64,000 nt of DNA from Caenorhabditis remanei (taxonomy: Eukaryota > Nematoda > Chromadorea > Rhabditida > Rhabditidae), in assembly GCF_010183535.1 (NCBI RefSeq), contig NC_071331.1, positions 17,794,001-17,858,000 of the forward strand, read 5' to 3'. A program made the translations under genes and the position numbers. The notes beneath the pieces were generated by a model. The model worked only from the letters and a program-made list of their open reading frames with translations. It did no database searches and was not told where the DNA came from. Below, one piece after another: positions 14,440 through 25,886 of this stretch. Each line of letters starts with the position of its first letter. The first letter of the stretch is position 1.

Positions 14440-15148
14440 ATATTTTTTTTTCTGTTATTCTCGTTTTGTTATTCTCTTTGTAACTTGCTTTAATTTCTCT
14501 GATTCGGTATTCAAATAAAATGTATTAATTCAATCCGGATTAACGAATTCGAACCCGTAAAGGGACTTGTTGACTGCAAGAGTCTCTAATAATTGCGGAT
14601 TATAGAGCCAGGAGGTTTAGGCTTAATCCTGTCCTTTTCCGAAATCCGTAACCTGAATGCACCTGCGGCAGATAGGTCCACGACTAATTTAGAAGCTCTC
14701 AAAACCTCTAGAAGCTGCTTAACTCCCCGATATTCCAATTTGAAAACCATCGGAAAAATTATTCGATTGGATCGGATTTATTGATAGAAAACTCCAAGAT
14801 AGATCAGGGGTACATAGAAAATGAGAGATGAAGGGGATACATATGACATCACAGGAGAGAGAACTAAAACAATACTAGCAGCATAGAAACAGCTAAAAGC
14901 ATACAAGTTTATGATTCTTATCGAAGATCAGTCATGTGTTCCTAGATTTGAGAATTTGAAAAGGAATGTCACAAAATACAAAGGGATAGGGGAAATAGAA
15001 TGTTTCGAATCGAACCGTCAAGATCAAATAATTCGAGTCGGTTTCACTGAAAGCATTACATGATATTCTTTGGAATTAGTGATATTGAATTTAAGATAAA
15101 GTAAATGGATCGATGGGTTTGAAGAGAGATCTATCATTTGTGGAGAGT
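14440..15148. other. Intergenic region between convergent 3' ends
   Basis: Holds the epi-1 3' UTR with AATAAA at 14514-14519, then about 600 bp of AT-rich sequence with no coding, RNA-gene or repeat signal that I can support, up to the 3' end of the minus-strand gene at 15149. Confidence 0.5.
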
Positions 15149-15906
15149 CTAGTCCGAGTCGTCGTTCTTCTTCTTGTTGGCGGCAAGACGAGCCGATGGT
15201 GGAGCTCCCGACATGCGAGTGCGTCCGCTGGCACGTTGTGGTGCCTTGCGAGCTGGAGCCTCGCCATCCGATGAGTCTCCATCGCTTTCAGCGTGAGCTT
15301 TCTGGAAAATGAAAAGGTTTAGGACATGCCTCATCTTCTTCTTTCAGATCTCAACTCACCTTTCCTGCTCCCTTATTGTTCTTCACCTCCTTCTCTTCCT
15401 CCTCTTCTTCTTCTTCCTCCTCCTCGGATGGAACGTTCTTGCGAGCCGTAGTTCTAGTGGATGGCTTGGATCCACCTTTCTTGACAGTAGTCTTTCTACC
15501 AGACTTCTTCGCCTTTCCATAGTCGACGTCTTCGTCGTAGCTTCGTTTTCCACGAGCCTTCTTCTTTGGAGCCGGCTCGAAGGTGACCTCCTCATCGTCC
15601 TCATCACCTTGATACTCGTCGTCCTCCTTCTCCTGGTCCGACTCGACGGCTGGTGTCGGCAACGGCTTCTTTGCGGCACGAACTGCCCGACCGGATTTGG
15701 TGACAACCTGCTTTTTGTCGGCAGGCTTCGCGGCAGATGGCTCTCTGGAAACAATAGGATTAGATGATGTGGAACGGTAGATTTGGGACTCACTCTGCCT
15801 TTGGTGGCTCCTCGACTGGAGCAGCTGGCTCAGCTGGGGCTGGCTCCTCGGCAGCAGGAGCAGCGGCGGCAGCGGTGGTCTCGGCCTTCTTCGACTTTGG
15901 AGGCAT
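15149..15906 (-). CDS. Small acidic/basic low-complexity nuclear-type protein
   Basis: 216-residue protein in three exons read on the minus strand: 15906-15794, 15744-15360, 15301-15149, with phases consistent. The start MPPKSKKAE directly follows TTTTTCAG, suggesting trans-splicing or a 5' UTR intron. The N-terminus is Ala/Pro/Glu rich. The middle has acidic stretches, basic KKKARGKR-type clusters resembling nuclear localisation signals, and a run of about a dozen Glu. The C-terminus alternates Ser/Asp/Glu with Arg/Lys and ends in KKKNDDSD. No folded domain is visible. The composition resembles HMG- or histone-chaperone-like chromatin proteins, but that is analogy, not homology. Antisense ORFs over it are shadows of its charge repeats. 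Confidence 0.8.
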
Positions 15907-16784
15907 CTGAAAAAGAAAATAAATGATTATGGAAAGTCAAGAAGATACGTAAGAAAAGAAAAGCCAGTGCACACAGACACTGTGAGAATGAATAAAAGAA
16001 GAAGAAGAAGAAGAGAGAAAGAAGGAGGGAAGTGAGAAGAAACGAAAAAGTACGAAGTAAGGATGAAGAAGAGGAGAAGCGGGCGGAGTCTTGCTGTTGT
16101 CATGACCACAAGCCACGCCCACTCGCCCCAACATGTGTACCCTCTCATTATCTTTTTGAACTACTAATTTTGAGATTCGAATATGAAGAAGAGCCAACGA
16201 AGAAGAAGAGAAAAAGGACAACGGGAATTGGGACTAAAGAAGAAAAAGAGGGGAGGGAGAAAGAGATGAGTTCTCGAGCCGCACTATGAAAAGAGATTAT
16301 AGACGGTCAGACAGCCACATTGCATTCTAATTTGGCGACCCGGTTGTGAGTGTGAATATGTGTGAATGTGTTAGAAAACGGGGGAGCGGGTAGGCGAGAG
16401 GAGGGACAGTTGAAGAAGGAGAGGAGCCAGAGGGTGGAGGGGGAGATATATGTACATATTGTGAGAAACATGGGCGGGAAATCTGATGATGATGATGAAG
16501 AGCAAGAAGGAGAGAAAGGTGAATCACGAGATATGGATATGACAAGAGAGGGAGAGGGAGCTTCGAAGGGAAATAAAGGAGCCAAAAAGACTGAGTACGA
16601 TTTTAGAAAAGAAAATAAACTGGACTTATGATTTCCAGAACATCACTATTTTCAAGAAGGCAGCCAAGATAATAGAAAAAGAATGCCTCCAAAAGTTGGA
16701 TCCCAGAAAACAAATCAGATCGGATAGGAAAAAAATGAAAAATGGGAATAATGGGAAACTAGTTGAGATTTCTCAAATCTGAAA

Positions 16785-16796
16785 TTTGGCGCCAAT
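16785..16796. promoter_or_regulatory. E2F-like palindromic site
   Basis: The palindrome TTGGCGCCAA occupies 16786-16795; with the preceding T it matches the E2F/DP consensus TTTSSCGC. It lies about 880 bp upstream of the acidic nuclear-type gene, which reads away on the minus strand. Function is inferred from the motif only. Confidence 0.25.
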
Positions 16797-17169
16797 ACGA
16801 AAAATGAATTGCTTTTAATTCGACCTACAAAACTCCCTAATTATTTTGACCTATCCAGATGTAAATCAAAAAAAATTTCTTGAAAACTTTCAAAATTCAA
16901 ATATAATTTTTCTAGACTTACTTACGGTGAGATTTTTGGTTCACTTTTTCAGAATTTTCAATACGAATTTTAGGATTTCGAGCAGAAAAAAAACCTGAAA
17001 ATGCAACAATTCATATTTCGTTAGACACGTGCAATCGCGCCCCACCATCTAGCAGACATGCAGAAAAAAAGCGAGGTAGAAGAGAACATTCGAATTTTAT
17101 CATTGTTTTCTCTCACTCTCACTCTTCTTCTTGGTCTCTTATAAAAAGTTCGTTCTGCTCAACGATGAC

Positions 17170-17205
17170 TTGGCAGTATGCCAAAAAGTGTTGGCACGGT
17201 GCCAA
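17170..17205. promoter_or_regulatory. Two perfect NFI-type palindromes, 21 bp apart
   Basis: Bases 17170-17184 read TTGGCAGTATGCCAA and 17191-17205 read TTGGCACGGTGCCAA. Both fit the nuclear factor I consensus TTGGC(N5)GCCAA with no mismatch. Their centres are 21 bp apart, two helical turns, placing both on one face of the DNA. A TATA-like sequence lies about 30 bp upstream. Caenorhabditis has a single NFI gene (nfi-1). Which transcript they control is unknown. Confidence 0.5.
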
Positions 17206-18176
17206 GGGTTGTGACTTGACTCAAATTTTCGCAGTTCTTTTGCACAAACTATAATATTTTTATAAACAAGTCGAGCAGAAATTGGAAATTATGTAAACAA
17301 ATGAATCATAGGTGATCATCGTAGCGTGATACTTTTTGCGCTTGGATTCTCAGGTTCACTTCAAGAATATTTGGAATGGGGAAGCATGTGACAGAGATTA
17401 AAAAAAACGAATTATAGGGTCAGTTTCATCAAATTCAAGAATACAACTTCTGAAATTAGGCCGCCAAATTAAGTGAAAATAAGAACGAATTACAAATAGA
17501 AAGTGATAAATCACATGTGTTCGAGAGACACTTTCTCTGTCTCCTAATCGCTTTTTCCTAAAGAAAGTTCATTTTGTGTAAGCCAAGACGGTTTCAGCGT
17601 CACTATTACACTGTTTGCCTTTGTGTCCTTTTCTCATGGGTCAACTGTATAGGTCAATATTTTCAAACTTTTAACGAATCATTATGTACTAAAATTTTCG
17701 GTTTATGACGAAAGTTCGCATGGTTTAGTTGGGTTGCGGGTGTGGAAGAAATGAAATGAGGGACTTTTTTTGAATGATGAAAAAAGGGTTGTCTGGGATT
17801 CTTTTCAAGCCAACATGGTGCAGTACTATCCAAATATACTGTATTTTTATGATGAGACAATTTTCCTTTTTCGGAGGAATCAAAGGACAGAGTTTATTGA
17901 ATCAAACTGGAAATGACTATCTAAAGAAGCACTGTAGCGTGAGAACTCTATTTTCGAAAAGATTCGAAGAACAAGAGAAAACAACTGAGTGACTGGATAT
18001 TACAGCAGGAAAGATGTATTCAGGCCGGTTAGAGCACCCATTCCAATCATAAATCGATACTTCATTGCTGGTGTGTCTGACGTACTGTAACTTGTTGAAA
18101 GAATTGAGGATGCTGAGCTGAATCATTTTATCAAACTTTCAGATACTTGTTGAATAAAAAATTAAATTACTTTCAG

Positions 18177-18341
18177 GGTGATAGTGGGGGTGGCGCAATT
18201 AATAACTTGGATCGGAACTACGTCGGTGGTGTTTCAAGCTTTGTCTGGTTCAACAGGTATCAGCTAGAATATGTATCCGTTCTTTATCATTTGCAACAGA
18301 TTTGTTATTACTGGAACATGATTGTGGATAAAAGAGGTTAA
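18177..18341 (+). pseudogene. Trypsin-like serine protease fragment
   Basis: After a TTACTTTCAG acceptor the frame reads GDSGGGAINNLDRNYVGG, the conserved block around the catalytic serine of S1 proteases. It continues for some 50 codons to a stop at 18339-18341. No exon carrying the catalytic His or Asp block could be found upstream in a compatible frame, and the upstream sequence has stops. It looks like the last exon of a decayed protease gene. A short intact gene with very divergent 5' exons cannot be excluded. Confidence 0.4.
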
Positions 18342-18559
18342 GCTTTAGATTTTTGAATATTTTTCACTTGTTATTTATGAGTACTTACTATGGACTTTAT
18401 TAGAAAAAACTGTACCATCCATATTCTATCAAGCAATTGTAATCGCTTTTATTAACAAAAATAGTTATTTTATAGTTATTTCGAAAACACAAACTTTGAA
18501 TACGTATTCCGGAGCCACAGAATTACTGATAAACTCGGTTCCCAAATTCTCAAAGTTCA

Positions 18560-18695
18560 TATGTAGATCAAATATTGAGCTAGATTTTTGCAGTTGACAG
18601 CTTTGTTGTACGGACCCGTCATTGACAGGTACAGTGGATGCACAAAGCTGGAAAAAACAAAGTTGTCAACTGCAAAAATATTGTTCCAGGTTTTT
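18560..18695. repeat. Small inverted repeat (TTGACA/TTTTTG family)
   Basis: The left arm contains TTTTTGCAGTTGACAGCTTTG near 18590 (first 20 bases typical). The right arm near 18655-18680 is its complement, AAAGTTGTCAACTGCAAAAA. The loop is about 50 bp. A closely related pair of arms occurs in the phosphatase intron at 55985-56200, so this is a dispersed repeat. Confidence 0.55.
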
Positions 18696-19427
18696 TCTAC
18701 ATAGCTTACAAATGTTGCTGTTGGACAATCTATGACACTGTGAGATATTTTCAAAATTAGCCATTTTCAAGTAGATGAGCAAAAATGAATATATTTCTGA
18801 GCGTCTCATTTTTGGGAAGTTTGTTGCGCAAAATCTTTTTAAAGAGAAACATGGTACTGTTATTCAAATATGGTATCTTATCTTCTCTTATGATTGCATC
18901 AATAGATAAGTCTAGCCTGTTATGACTGCATACTGGCATTATTGCTGCAGGGTGATATCTATGAACATCAAATCCATTTCGCCCACAAAATACGATTCCT
19001 TTTTCAATTTCAATTCCTGTCACTTCAATTTCAAATACCAATGAGCATGATACTTTCCACCCGTATTTTCTGATTTACTTTTCTCTATTTTTCGTATTTC
19101 TCTTCCAACGTCGTAGATGTTTGCAACTCTCTCCCTCTTACCTCCAAACTGTTCAATGATCGTACCCGTTTGTACTCAAAAAACAGTAGAAATCAGTTGT
19201 GATCAAAAACTTCCCGCGTTGTTAACACACGTGTTCCCCATTTGATATCATGACCATTGAACAGTTTTCAACGCATGGAGGTGGGTCTTTGTAGTTTCAT
19301 ACAGGTCAATATGACCACATGGCTTTGGACATAATGAGCATTGAACAGTTTGAAAAAGAGGGAAAACCCCCCGGCTAGATTGAGTACAAAAGGACAACGT
19401 TTTCAGAGAAAAAGTTAATTTCTCAAG

Positions 19428-21223
19428 ATGGGAACGAAAAAAGTTGCTGTGATTGGAGCAGGAGCATCTGGATTGCCTTCGATTCGGTTGGTTAATTTTT
19501 TTCAGTCTTGAATGATTTATAGATGATTTAAGCCACGGATTACTGTATGGTGCTGATGTGACATGCTTCGAAGCTTCCGATGATGTTGGTGGTCTCTGGA
19601 GATACAAATCTCATGAGACTAATGGTAAGAAGGAAAATTTGTAACTCTTATTCTATAAAATTGTTCAGAATCATCCGTCATGAAAACCACGGTCATCAAC
19701 ACCTCCAAAGAAATGACGGCCTATTCCGATTTTCCGCCTCAAGAGAATCTTGCAAACTTTATGCACAACAATGAAATGCTCAATTACCTCAAGGCCTATG
19801 CCGAGCATCATGGGCTCTTGAAACATATCAAACTTCGTCATCGAGTTCTGAACATTGAGAGATCCCAGAATTATGAAAAGGACGGCACCTGGAAAGTGAC
19901 TTATCAGAATCCGTGAGTACATTTCTTTGAGAATTCCAAGTACTCATAATACTAATTTCCAGAGAAGGTAAAACCCTTGAAGATATTTTCGACGGAGTCC
20001 TTGTCTGCTCCGGCCACCACGCTATCCCACATTGGCCTACTCCATTCCCTGGTCAAAATGAATTCAAGGGACGAATTGTTCACTCTCACAGCTACAAGGA
20101 CCATAAGGGATATGAGGATAAAGTGGTTGTAGTCGTTGGAATCGGAAATTCTGGAATCGATGTCGCAGTGGAGCAGTCGAGAATTGCCAAACAGGTCTAT
20201 TTGGTGACTAGAAGAGGAACTTGGTTGATTCCGAAACTTGAGACAAGAGGATTCCCTTTTGATGTCATTATGAATACGTGAGTAGCTTATTTACAAGAAT
20301 TAGTTTTCTACCGTTTTGAAATTTTTTGAAAAAACAATTTCAGCCGTTTCTTCTCTCTCTACAAGTTATTCCCTCAATCTCTTCTCAATTCTCTTGTGGA
20401 ATACCGCATCAATCAGCGTGTCGATCATGACCTCTATGGTCTCAAACCAGCTCATCGTGTCTTCTCTGCTCACCCGTCGCTTAATGATGAACTCCCGAAT
20501 AGAATCGCGAATGGAACTGTCAGAATCAAGCCAAATATCAAGAAATTCGACGGATACTCTGTTCATTTCGAAGATGGGAGTGTGATTCCACACGTGGATG
20601 AAGTCGTCATGTCGACTGGATTCTCGTTTGAGTTTGACCTAATCGAGAAAGGAAAGTTGGTTCCAGTAACTGAGAATGAAGTCGATTTGTTCAAATACAT
20701 GTTCCCCGTGGCCACTTCTGATCACAACTCGCTTTGTATTATTGGATTGATTCAGCCATTCGGATCTATTATGCCAGTCTCCGAGCAACAATCCAGAGTT
20801 TTCTTTGCCAATTTGTTCTCTGGGAATCACATCATCCCAAGAAAATCTCAGATGTCAGAAGATGTTGTCAACAAGAAAGAGGCTATGGCTCAGCAATTTG
20901 TGAAATCCAGAAGACACACTATTCAAGTTGACTACATCCCGTATATGGATGAACTCGCTGAACTCATCGGATGTCAAGTCCCGATTCTCAAGACTCTCCT
21001 CACTGATCCAATCCTTGGATTCCGTCTTTTTTTCGGTCCGAATGCCGGATACTGCTATCGATTGGCTGGTCCACACACCTGGCAAGGTGCCAGAAACGCT
21101 ATTCTGACAATCGATCAACGTGTCCGAAAGGCGACGACTTCCAAACCGGAACCCACTAACTACACGATCCCATTATTGATCTCTACCTTGATCCTGTTTG
21201 CTATTATTTTCTTTTCCATGTGA
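19428..21223 (+). CDS. fmo: Flavin-containing monooxygenase
   Basis: FAD- and NADPH-dependent N/S-oxygenase, expected in the ER membrane, 529 residues. Exons: 19428-19486, 19533-19624, 19669-19912, 19963-20277, 20344-21223, phases consistent. Residues 10-15 (GAGASG) form the FAD dinucleotide-binding turn. FKGRIVHSHSY near 164-174 is the FMO signature FxGxxxHSxxY. GIGNSG near 190 is the NADPH turn. The last 20 residues (ending LILFAIIFFSM) form a C-terminal membrane anchor, as in animal FMOs. The first intron has an unusual GTTGGT donor and TTTAAG acceptor, chosen because it alone preserves the conserved frame. AATAAA lies at 21260-21265, overlapping the convergent neighbour. It may be the fmo-1 or fmo-2 orthologue; I cannot tell which. 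Confidence 0.93.
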
Positions 21224-21284
21224 TACATTGATTTGATTTGTAAATAACTTCATAGAAAGAATAAAGTTTAGAATTAGTCAAAAA

Positions 21285-22404
21285 TTACAAAGTGGTGAAT
21301 TGAAAAGCTGGCTCTGTTGGTGTCTTGTAAGTGGACATCATGAATTTATCATTTTTTGCAGACACTTCCAAAGTTGTTCCATCTTTCTCAAAGTACAAAG
21401 TCTCATTTTGTTTTTGGTCTTCTAGTTCGACGTCCCACTTCTGAATGAATCGTTCTCCGGCAAGCCATTCCTGAAAATTGGGCATTCAGACTCACAGAAG
21501 TACTGATAGACATACCTTTGCAAACTCCTTCATTTCATCTGTTGTCACTGCATTCAATCCTTCAATCAATGCTTGTGGAGACTTGATTTTCAGCAGTTTT
21601 CCACCAGACCATCCGTTTTTCATTTCAGAATCGTTTTTGATTATCAGTTTTTGTGTCTGAAAATGTTCTTCCTTGCTAGTCAGAAAGGCAGAAAATCTTA
21701 CATTCTGAAGAGCGTCATAATCCAAATTGTCCGTATCCAATGATGCTCTTCCCTTGATTTCAATGTGGTATTCATCTCTTCCGACTCCTTTTGTGAATCC
21801 ATATGGAATCAAAAAGAATGCAGATGGATGCTCAATGACCCATTTGATTTTTCGGGGGAGCTGAGAGGTGGAAGCGAGGATTGACGAGAATTTCGGTTTC
21901 ATCTGGCTGCATAGGTTTTTCTAGAAAGTGGGACGCGTGGAATTCAGAAGGGAAAAGAAAATGAAAACTCACGAAGATAATTTCATTTACGGGGTATTTC
22001 TTGAGAACATACTCGAATTGCTTTCCCAAATGTCTCGTGATAGATGAGGATTCATATCTTCTGACCGAGGGCTCCTCTGAAAACTTATCCATTTATATTC
22101 CTTCTATCTTTTTCTAGTTTCAGATGAAAAAAAAATTGCTCACCCTCAAAAAATGGTTTTATCAATTTGTAAATATCTTCCTCTCGTATGTTAGCTGACC
22201 TATTCATATAGATATAACTTTCCCAACTTTTGGAGCCATTATCAAGATCGAACCGGAAGATTCCATATTCTTCGGGGCGCTGAAACTCGTATAGATCTAA
22301 GAAAAAGACTCCTGAATTCTCACCCTAAAATACTGGATATGTATAACATTCTGAGCTGCAATCACAGTAGTTGAAACAAGAAGAAGGAATGTGAGAATAA
22401 TCAT
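21285..22404 (-). CDS. Secreted nematode protein of unknown family
   Basis: 288 residues in six exons on the minus strand: 22404-22324, 22279-22144, 22076-21973, 21920-21702, 21656-21516, 21470-21285, all in phase. The first exon encodes MIILTFLLLVSTTVIA, a clear signal peptide, so the product is probably secreted. The rest has no Cys-rich pattern, no membrane span and no motif I recognise. The first intron (22323-22280) reads GTGAGA to TTTCAG and removes an in-frame stop. The 3' end faces the fmo gene with only about 60 bp between stop codons, so the two 3' UTRs probably overlap. Function unknown. Confidence 0.75.
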
Positions 22405-22925
22405 CCTCGAGTTGGAGGATCCAGAATCGAATGATTTCAATCATTCTTTTCTTTCTCAATATCCTCTCCATCACTCCCTCCGTCCTCATTTTTCATGTGC
22501 TTTCTCTAATTCATTTTCTTCTCTTTTCGTTTCCGTTTTCTTATAGAACAATTGGTGGAAAAGAGATTGCACTCGTCCTCGGCTCTTTTCCTCTTCTTCG
22601 AGACACATGTTCCAAAAATCTATACACATTAAATTGGATGATGAAGGGAGAAGATTGATATACTTTTTGCGAAAAAAGTTGTGCAAGAGATGACGTAATG
22701 TTAAGTGGTAAGAGCAAAGCGGGTAGATTAGAGGCCAATTTTAATCAGTCTCCCTATTTTGAACATCCAAGCTTTCTGGAGAAAAAAATAAAACAAAATT
22801 CATGAAAAAAGAGAAAACATTAACACGTCGTTTTTTTTTTAATTCTGACTTTTATCCCCGCATGGACCGTTTTATGAACCGCCTGTAAGCATTCAGAATC
22901 AGTTCGAAAAAAAAACTGAATCAAA
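22405..22925. other. Short divergent intergenic region
   Basis: About 520 bp between the start of the secreted-protein gene (minus) and the lectin gene (plus). It is pyrimidine-rich on the + strand and must contain both promoters. A short ORF at 22431-22658 has no resemblance to a protein family and is not called. Confidence 0.4.
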
Positions 22926-24985
22926 ATGCTTCTCCCTTTTAGCGGAATGCCTAAAATGTTGATGAAAATACTCATCATGTCTAACATTTTGGTGTTCACA
23001 AATGGACAGGTGGATCGTGATCCAAGTTTCCAGAGTATGTGTGAATTTTGGAATGGGAAGGATAGCTATCGACCGAGAGACAATGGATATAAGGTGATAA
23101 AATTAGAATGATACAACATTTCAGATCTCCAAGTGTTCATTTTTCGAAATTGTTTTATTAGAATATGAAATTTTCAGTCAATGTCTGGAGACAAGTGCTC
23201 ATTTGTCTTTGAAGTAGCCACTGATTCCGAGGTTTGTTTTCCCGAATCTTCTAATTTCTGAAGGATTTTCCATTTTAGGCATCCGCTAGAAGGTACTGTG
23301 AAGTGAATGTACCGTACCACATCAACGACGCAATTCCGGGAGAGAGAACCACGTGTAAAGCAGAAGCAACATTGATTTGCAAAAATCAGTGGGTTCAAAT
23401 GTTTGGAAGATGTTACAAGATTACGAAGGAATTAATGACTAGAAAAGTAGCTGAGGAGCATTGTGAGAAGGAGAAGGCAACGATTGCATTCCTTCATAGA
23501 GAGGATTTGGCATTCAGAATCAACGGTATACGACATCTGGACATACAGAGAGATCAACACGTTTTCAGACTACTTCAAATTTGTTTCTCGTCTTTGGATT
23601 GATGCCAGCGAAGCAATTACGAAAGATGTGATTCAGAATGTTCAAGGTGGAAATCTTCTTCTTGCTCTCGATGGATTCATGTATAATCTTCCGAATATTG
23701 CTCTTGCCATTGTCGATTCATCTGAGATGGCAATGGTTTTATGTGAATATACTCCTCCGATGAATCAAGCGGAAAGTAATTATTTGTTGAAAAAATACGG
23801 AGAAATCTATCATCCAACTATTGTCACATCTCATTCTTCTTATATCAGAACAACTAGTAGTTTGAATCGAAATGTGGATGATGAGACGGCTAATAATAGA
23901 TATTGTACGAATGTATTGAAACCATTCATTCCGGATGGAAAGGCTCAAGCGGCGATTCCAACGAGAGACTTTTTGAACGAGCTGGCAAGAAAGAAAGTTG
24001 GAGGAATAGTGAGAACGTCTGCGTTTTCTGCAAGAACTACCAAAACGGATAGACAGAATCGACAATGTGTTCGCAATTCTAACTCCATCTTTCATACTTA
24101 TGTTTCTGGATTGGTTAGTTATAAAGAATGAAAAATTCGTATTAAACAGGTTATTACAGAACAACAAGGGTGGATATGCGCCAGTTGAAAGCAATGAATG
24201 GAGACGAAATGAACCGAATGAAATATGCGATGGAGCTACGTCCAGTACAGCTATTGTTTTAAGGTACGAGTTGCGATTTGTCAGTTGATATTTCTCCGTT
24301 TCCAGCCACAGCGAACCCCTTGGACTCGAAACAATGTCTGATGCCCGTTATGCTCCACTCTATTGTCAAAGCGTCGTTGATGCTTATGCATACACTAATT
24401 GTCCGAATGGATATCAGATGTTTTATCGAAAAGAGCTTGGTCAAAGATGGTGTCACAAGTATTATAATGGTCCTGTTGCTGAACTCAACTATGACGAAGC
24501 GCAGGCAAAATGTGCGAGCGAAGGAGCTGCTTTGACAGGATATACAGGTCCGGAGGAATTGGACTTTTTGGATGGTGAGGCTATTTTCGAGTTTTCCAAT
24601 GAAAATAAAGTTTTTGATTGAAGATTTACTTACCAAGGCTAACAAGGTAAGCGGAGATACATGGATTGGAGCCAAACGTCGAGATGATTGTCCTCAATAC
24701 GGGAATAAATACTCGGGAGGATTCAGTCCGGACGTCAACCACAGATGTTCTCGGAAGTTAGTTTTCGAGTGGAGAAACGGAGTTGCCCCAAACCCGCCGA
24801 ATTTCGAAGCGGATTGGGCTACCCCTTCAGAACCGAATCATGCAGGGAGCGACGAGAAGTGTCTAGTTTTGCTGAAGGGAAAAGGAAATTGGTCGACGGA
24901 TAAAACCAAAAAAATTAACGACCAGTATTGTAGCCGAAGGTTTCACTATATCTGTGGAATGGAGGCTCCGATTGTGAAACAGTAG
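22926..24985 (+). CDS. C-type lectin-like domain protein (two domains)
   Basis: 582 residues, secreted. Exons: 22926-23093, 23178-23231, 23279-23525, 23569-24113, 24160-24263, 24306-24574, 24624-24985, all phases agreeing. The N-terminus is a signal peptide. The annotated start could move down to the Met at 22953. The first domain (about residues 90-200) begins CKNQWVQMFGRCYKI and keeps its flanking Cys but looks degenerate. The second (about 395-580) is a good C-type lectin fold: CPNGYQMF, then TWIGAKR, EPN at the sugar-specificity position, and a final FHYICG. EPN is the mannose-type ligand motif of calcium-dependent lectins, so sugar binding is possible. A spacer of about 150 residues lies between. 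AATAAA lies at 25024-25029. A member of the large nematode clec family. Confidence 0.85.
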
Positions 24986-25886
24986 CTGTGAATATAACTC
25001 TATTTAGTGATTTGATTAGTAATAATAAATAACGATTAGTATTTGATGGATTATCTCCATTTACTTTTTCTCCGATTAAAAATCCGGTGACATTCGAAAG
25101 GTGTGTTTAAATGAAAATTATAGTCAACAATGAAAAAGAAAATTTTAAATGGCGGCATTTCTCGAAAGTATGCAGCCTAGTAAACAGTAAATTAAATTGG
25201 ATGGATGGATTACGGTAGTTGATCTACGAGTTGGCCTCTTAACCAGTCGGGGGCACGAAGCGGAAATCGTCGAATTTTGTGAAGACTCAGAATCATCAGA
25301 TTTCGAACATCACCTGACACACTCAGCCATCATTAAGACAATCTTATCCAAAACACCACTAACTGAACTTTCGCTTTAAAGATTTTTAAATTTAAATTTT
25401 CTCTTTTCCTTGCGTATTAGCTGAGCGATTTCGTTACAACTGCGCCCCACCGCAAACGAGAGAGTATCGGCGAGAGACGCAGAGTTTTTTCTGGCGCGAA
25501 ACAGATTTTCACCATTTTTGATCTATTTTCTTAAGTTTTAATTAAAAATTTGCCAATTTCCGAGAGAAAATTATGCAAAAATAGATCAAAAATGGCAAAA
25601 ATCTGTTTCGCGCCAGAAAAAACTCTGCGTCTCTCGCCGATACTCTCTCTCGTTTGCGGTGGGGCGCAGTTGTAAGAAGGCGTGGACCGCTAATATTTTT
25701 GTTTCAAAGGCTATTTTTGCCATTCCGGTAGAGCGCACTCATGAAAACCTCTCTGTGTTAATAAGCATTCCTAGGGTTCTCGGCTCTCCCCTCATTCCCC
25801 AACTCAAATTAAAAACACCGGGCTCGTTTCTTGTTAACAGGGTTTTATTTCACAACTGTAGAAATAAAAGAAATCAATGAAATTGA
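24986..25886. other. Intergenic region with one palindromic MITE
   Basis: Contains the polyadenylation signal of the lectin gene (25024-25029), a 60-codon ORF at 25197-25379 without support, the palindromic element at 25434-25675, and the 3' UTR of the minus-strand gene at 25887 with its AATAAA at 25844-25849 (complement). Confidence 0.5.
25434..25675. mobile_element. Palindromic MITE, 242 bp
   Basis: The left arm (25434 to about 25533) starts TTACAACTGCGCCCCACC. The right arm (about 25575 to 25675) is its near-perfect reverse complement and ends in GTTGTAA. The arms differ by small indels, for example one extra GA. The outer ends TTAC...GTAA suggest a TTA/TAA-type or TA target duplication. 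There is no coding capacity, so it is a non-autonomous hairpin transposon. Each arm contains CTGGCGCGAAA or its complement, which fits the E2F consensus. Confidence 0.85.

Larger units (their letters stand above)
15907..19427. other. Long intergenic region
   Basis: 3.5 kb between the divergently placed acidic-protein gene and the fmo gene. It contains purine-rich tracts (15990-16620), an E2F-like palindrome at 16786-16795, a TATA-like TTATAAAAAG near 17140, the paired NFI-type palindromes at 17170-17205, a serine-protease remnant at 18177-18341 and a small inverted repeat at 18560-18695. No complete gene could be supported. Confidence 0.5.

Noticed and set aside
14530..14610. tRNA-like T-loop on the minus strand (GGGTTCGAATTC)
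   Set aside because: The flanking bases do not pair as a T-stem, and no matching acceptor stem or D-arm lies at the right distance.
18757..19041. 94-codon minus-strand ORF
   Set aside because: No start or splice context, no recognised motif and no compatible neighbouring exon. It might be a decayed gene, but I cannot support it.
25197..25379. 60-codon + strand ORF next to the palindromic MITE
   Set aside because: No splice or promoter context and no recognisable sequence; the length is within chance in this DNA.
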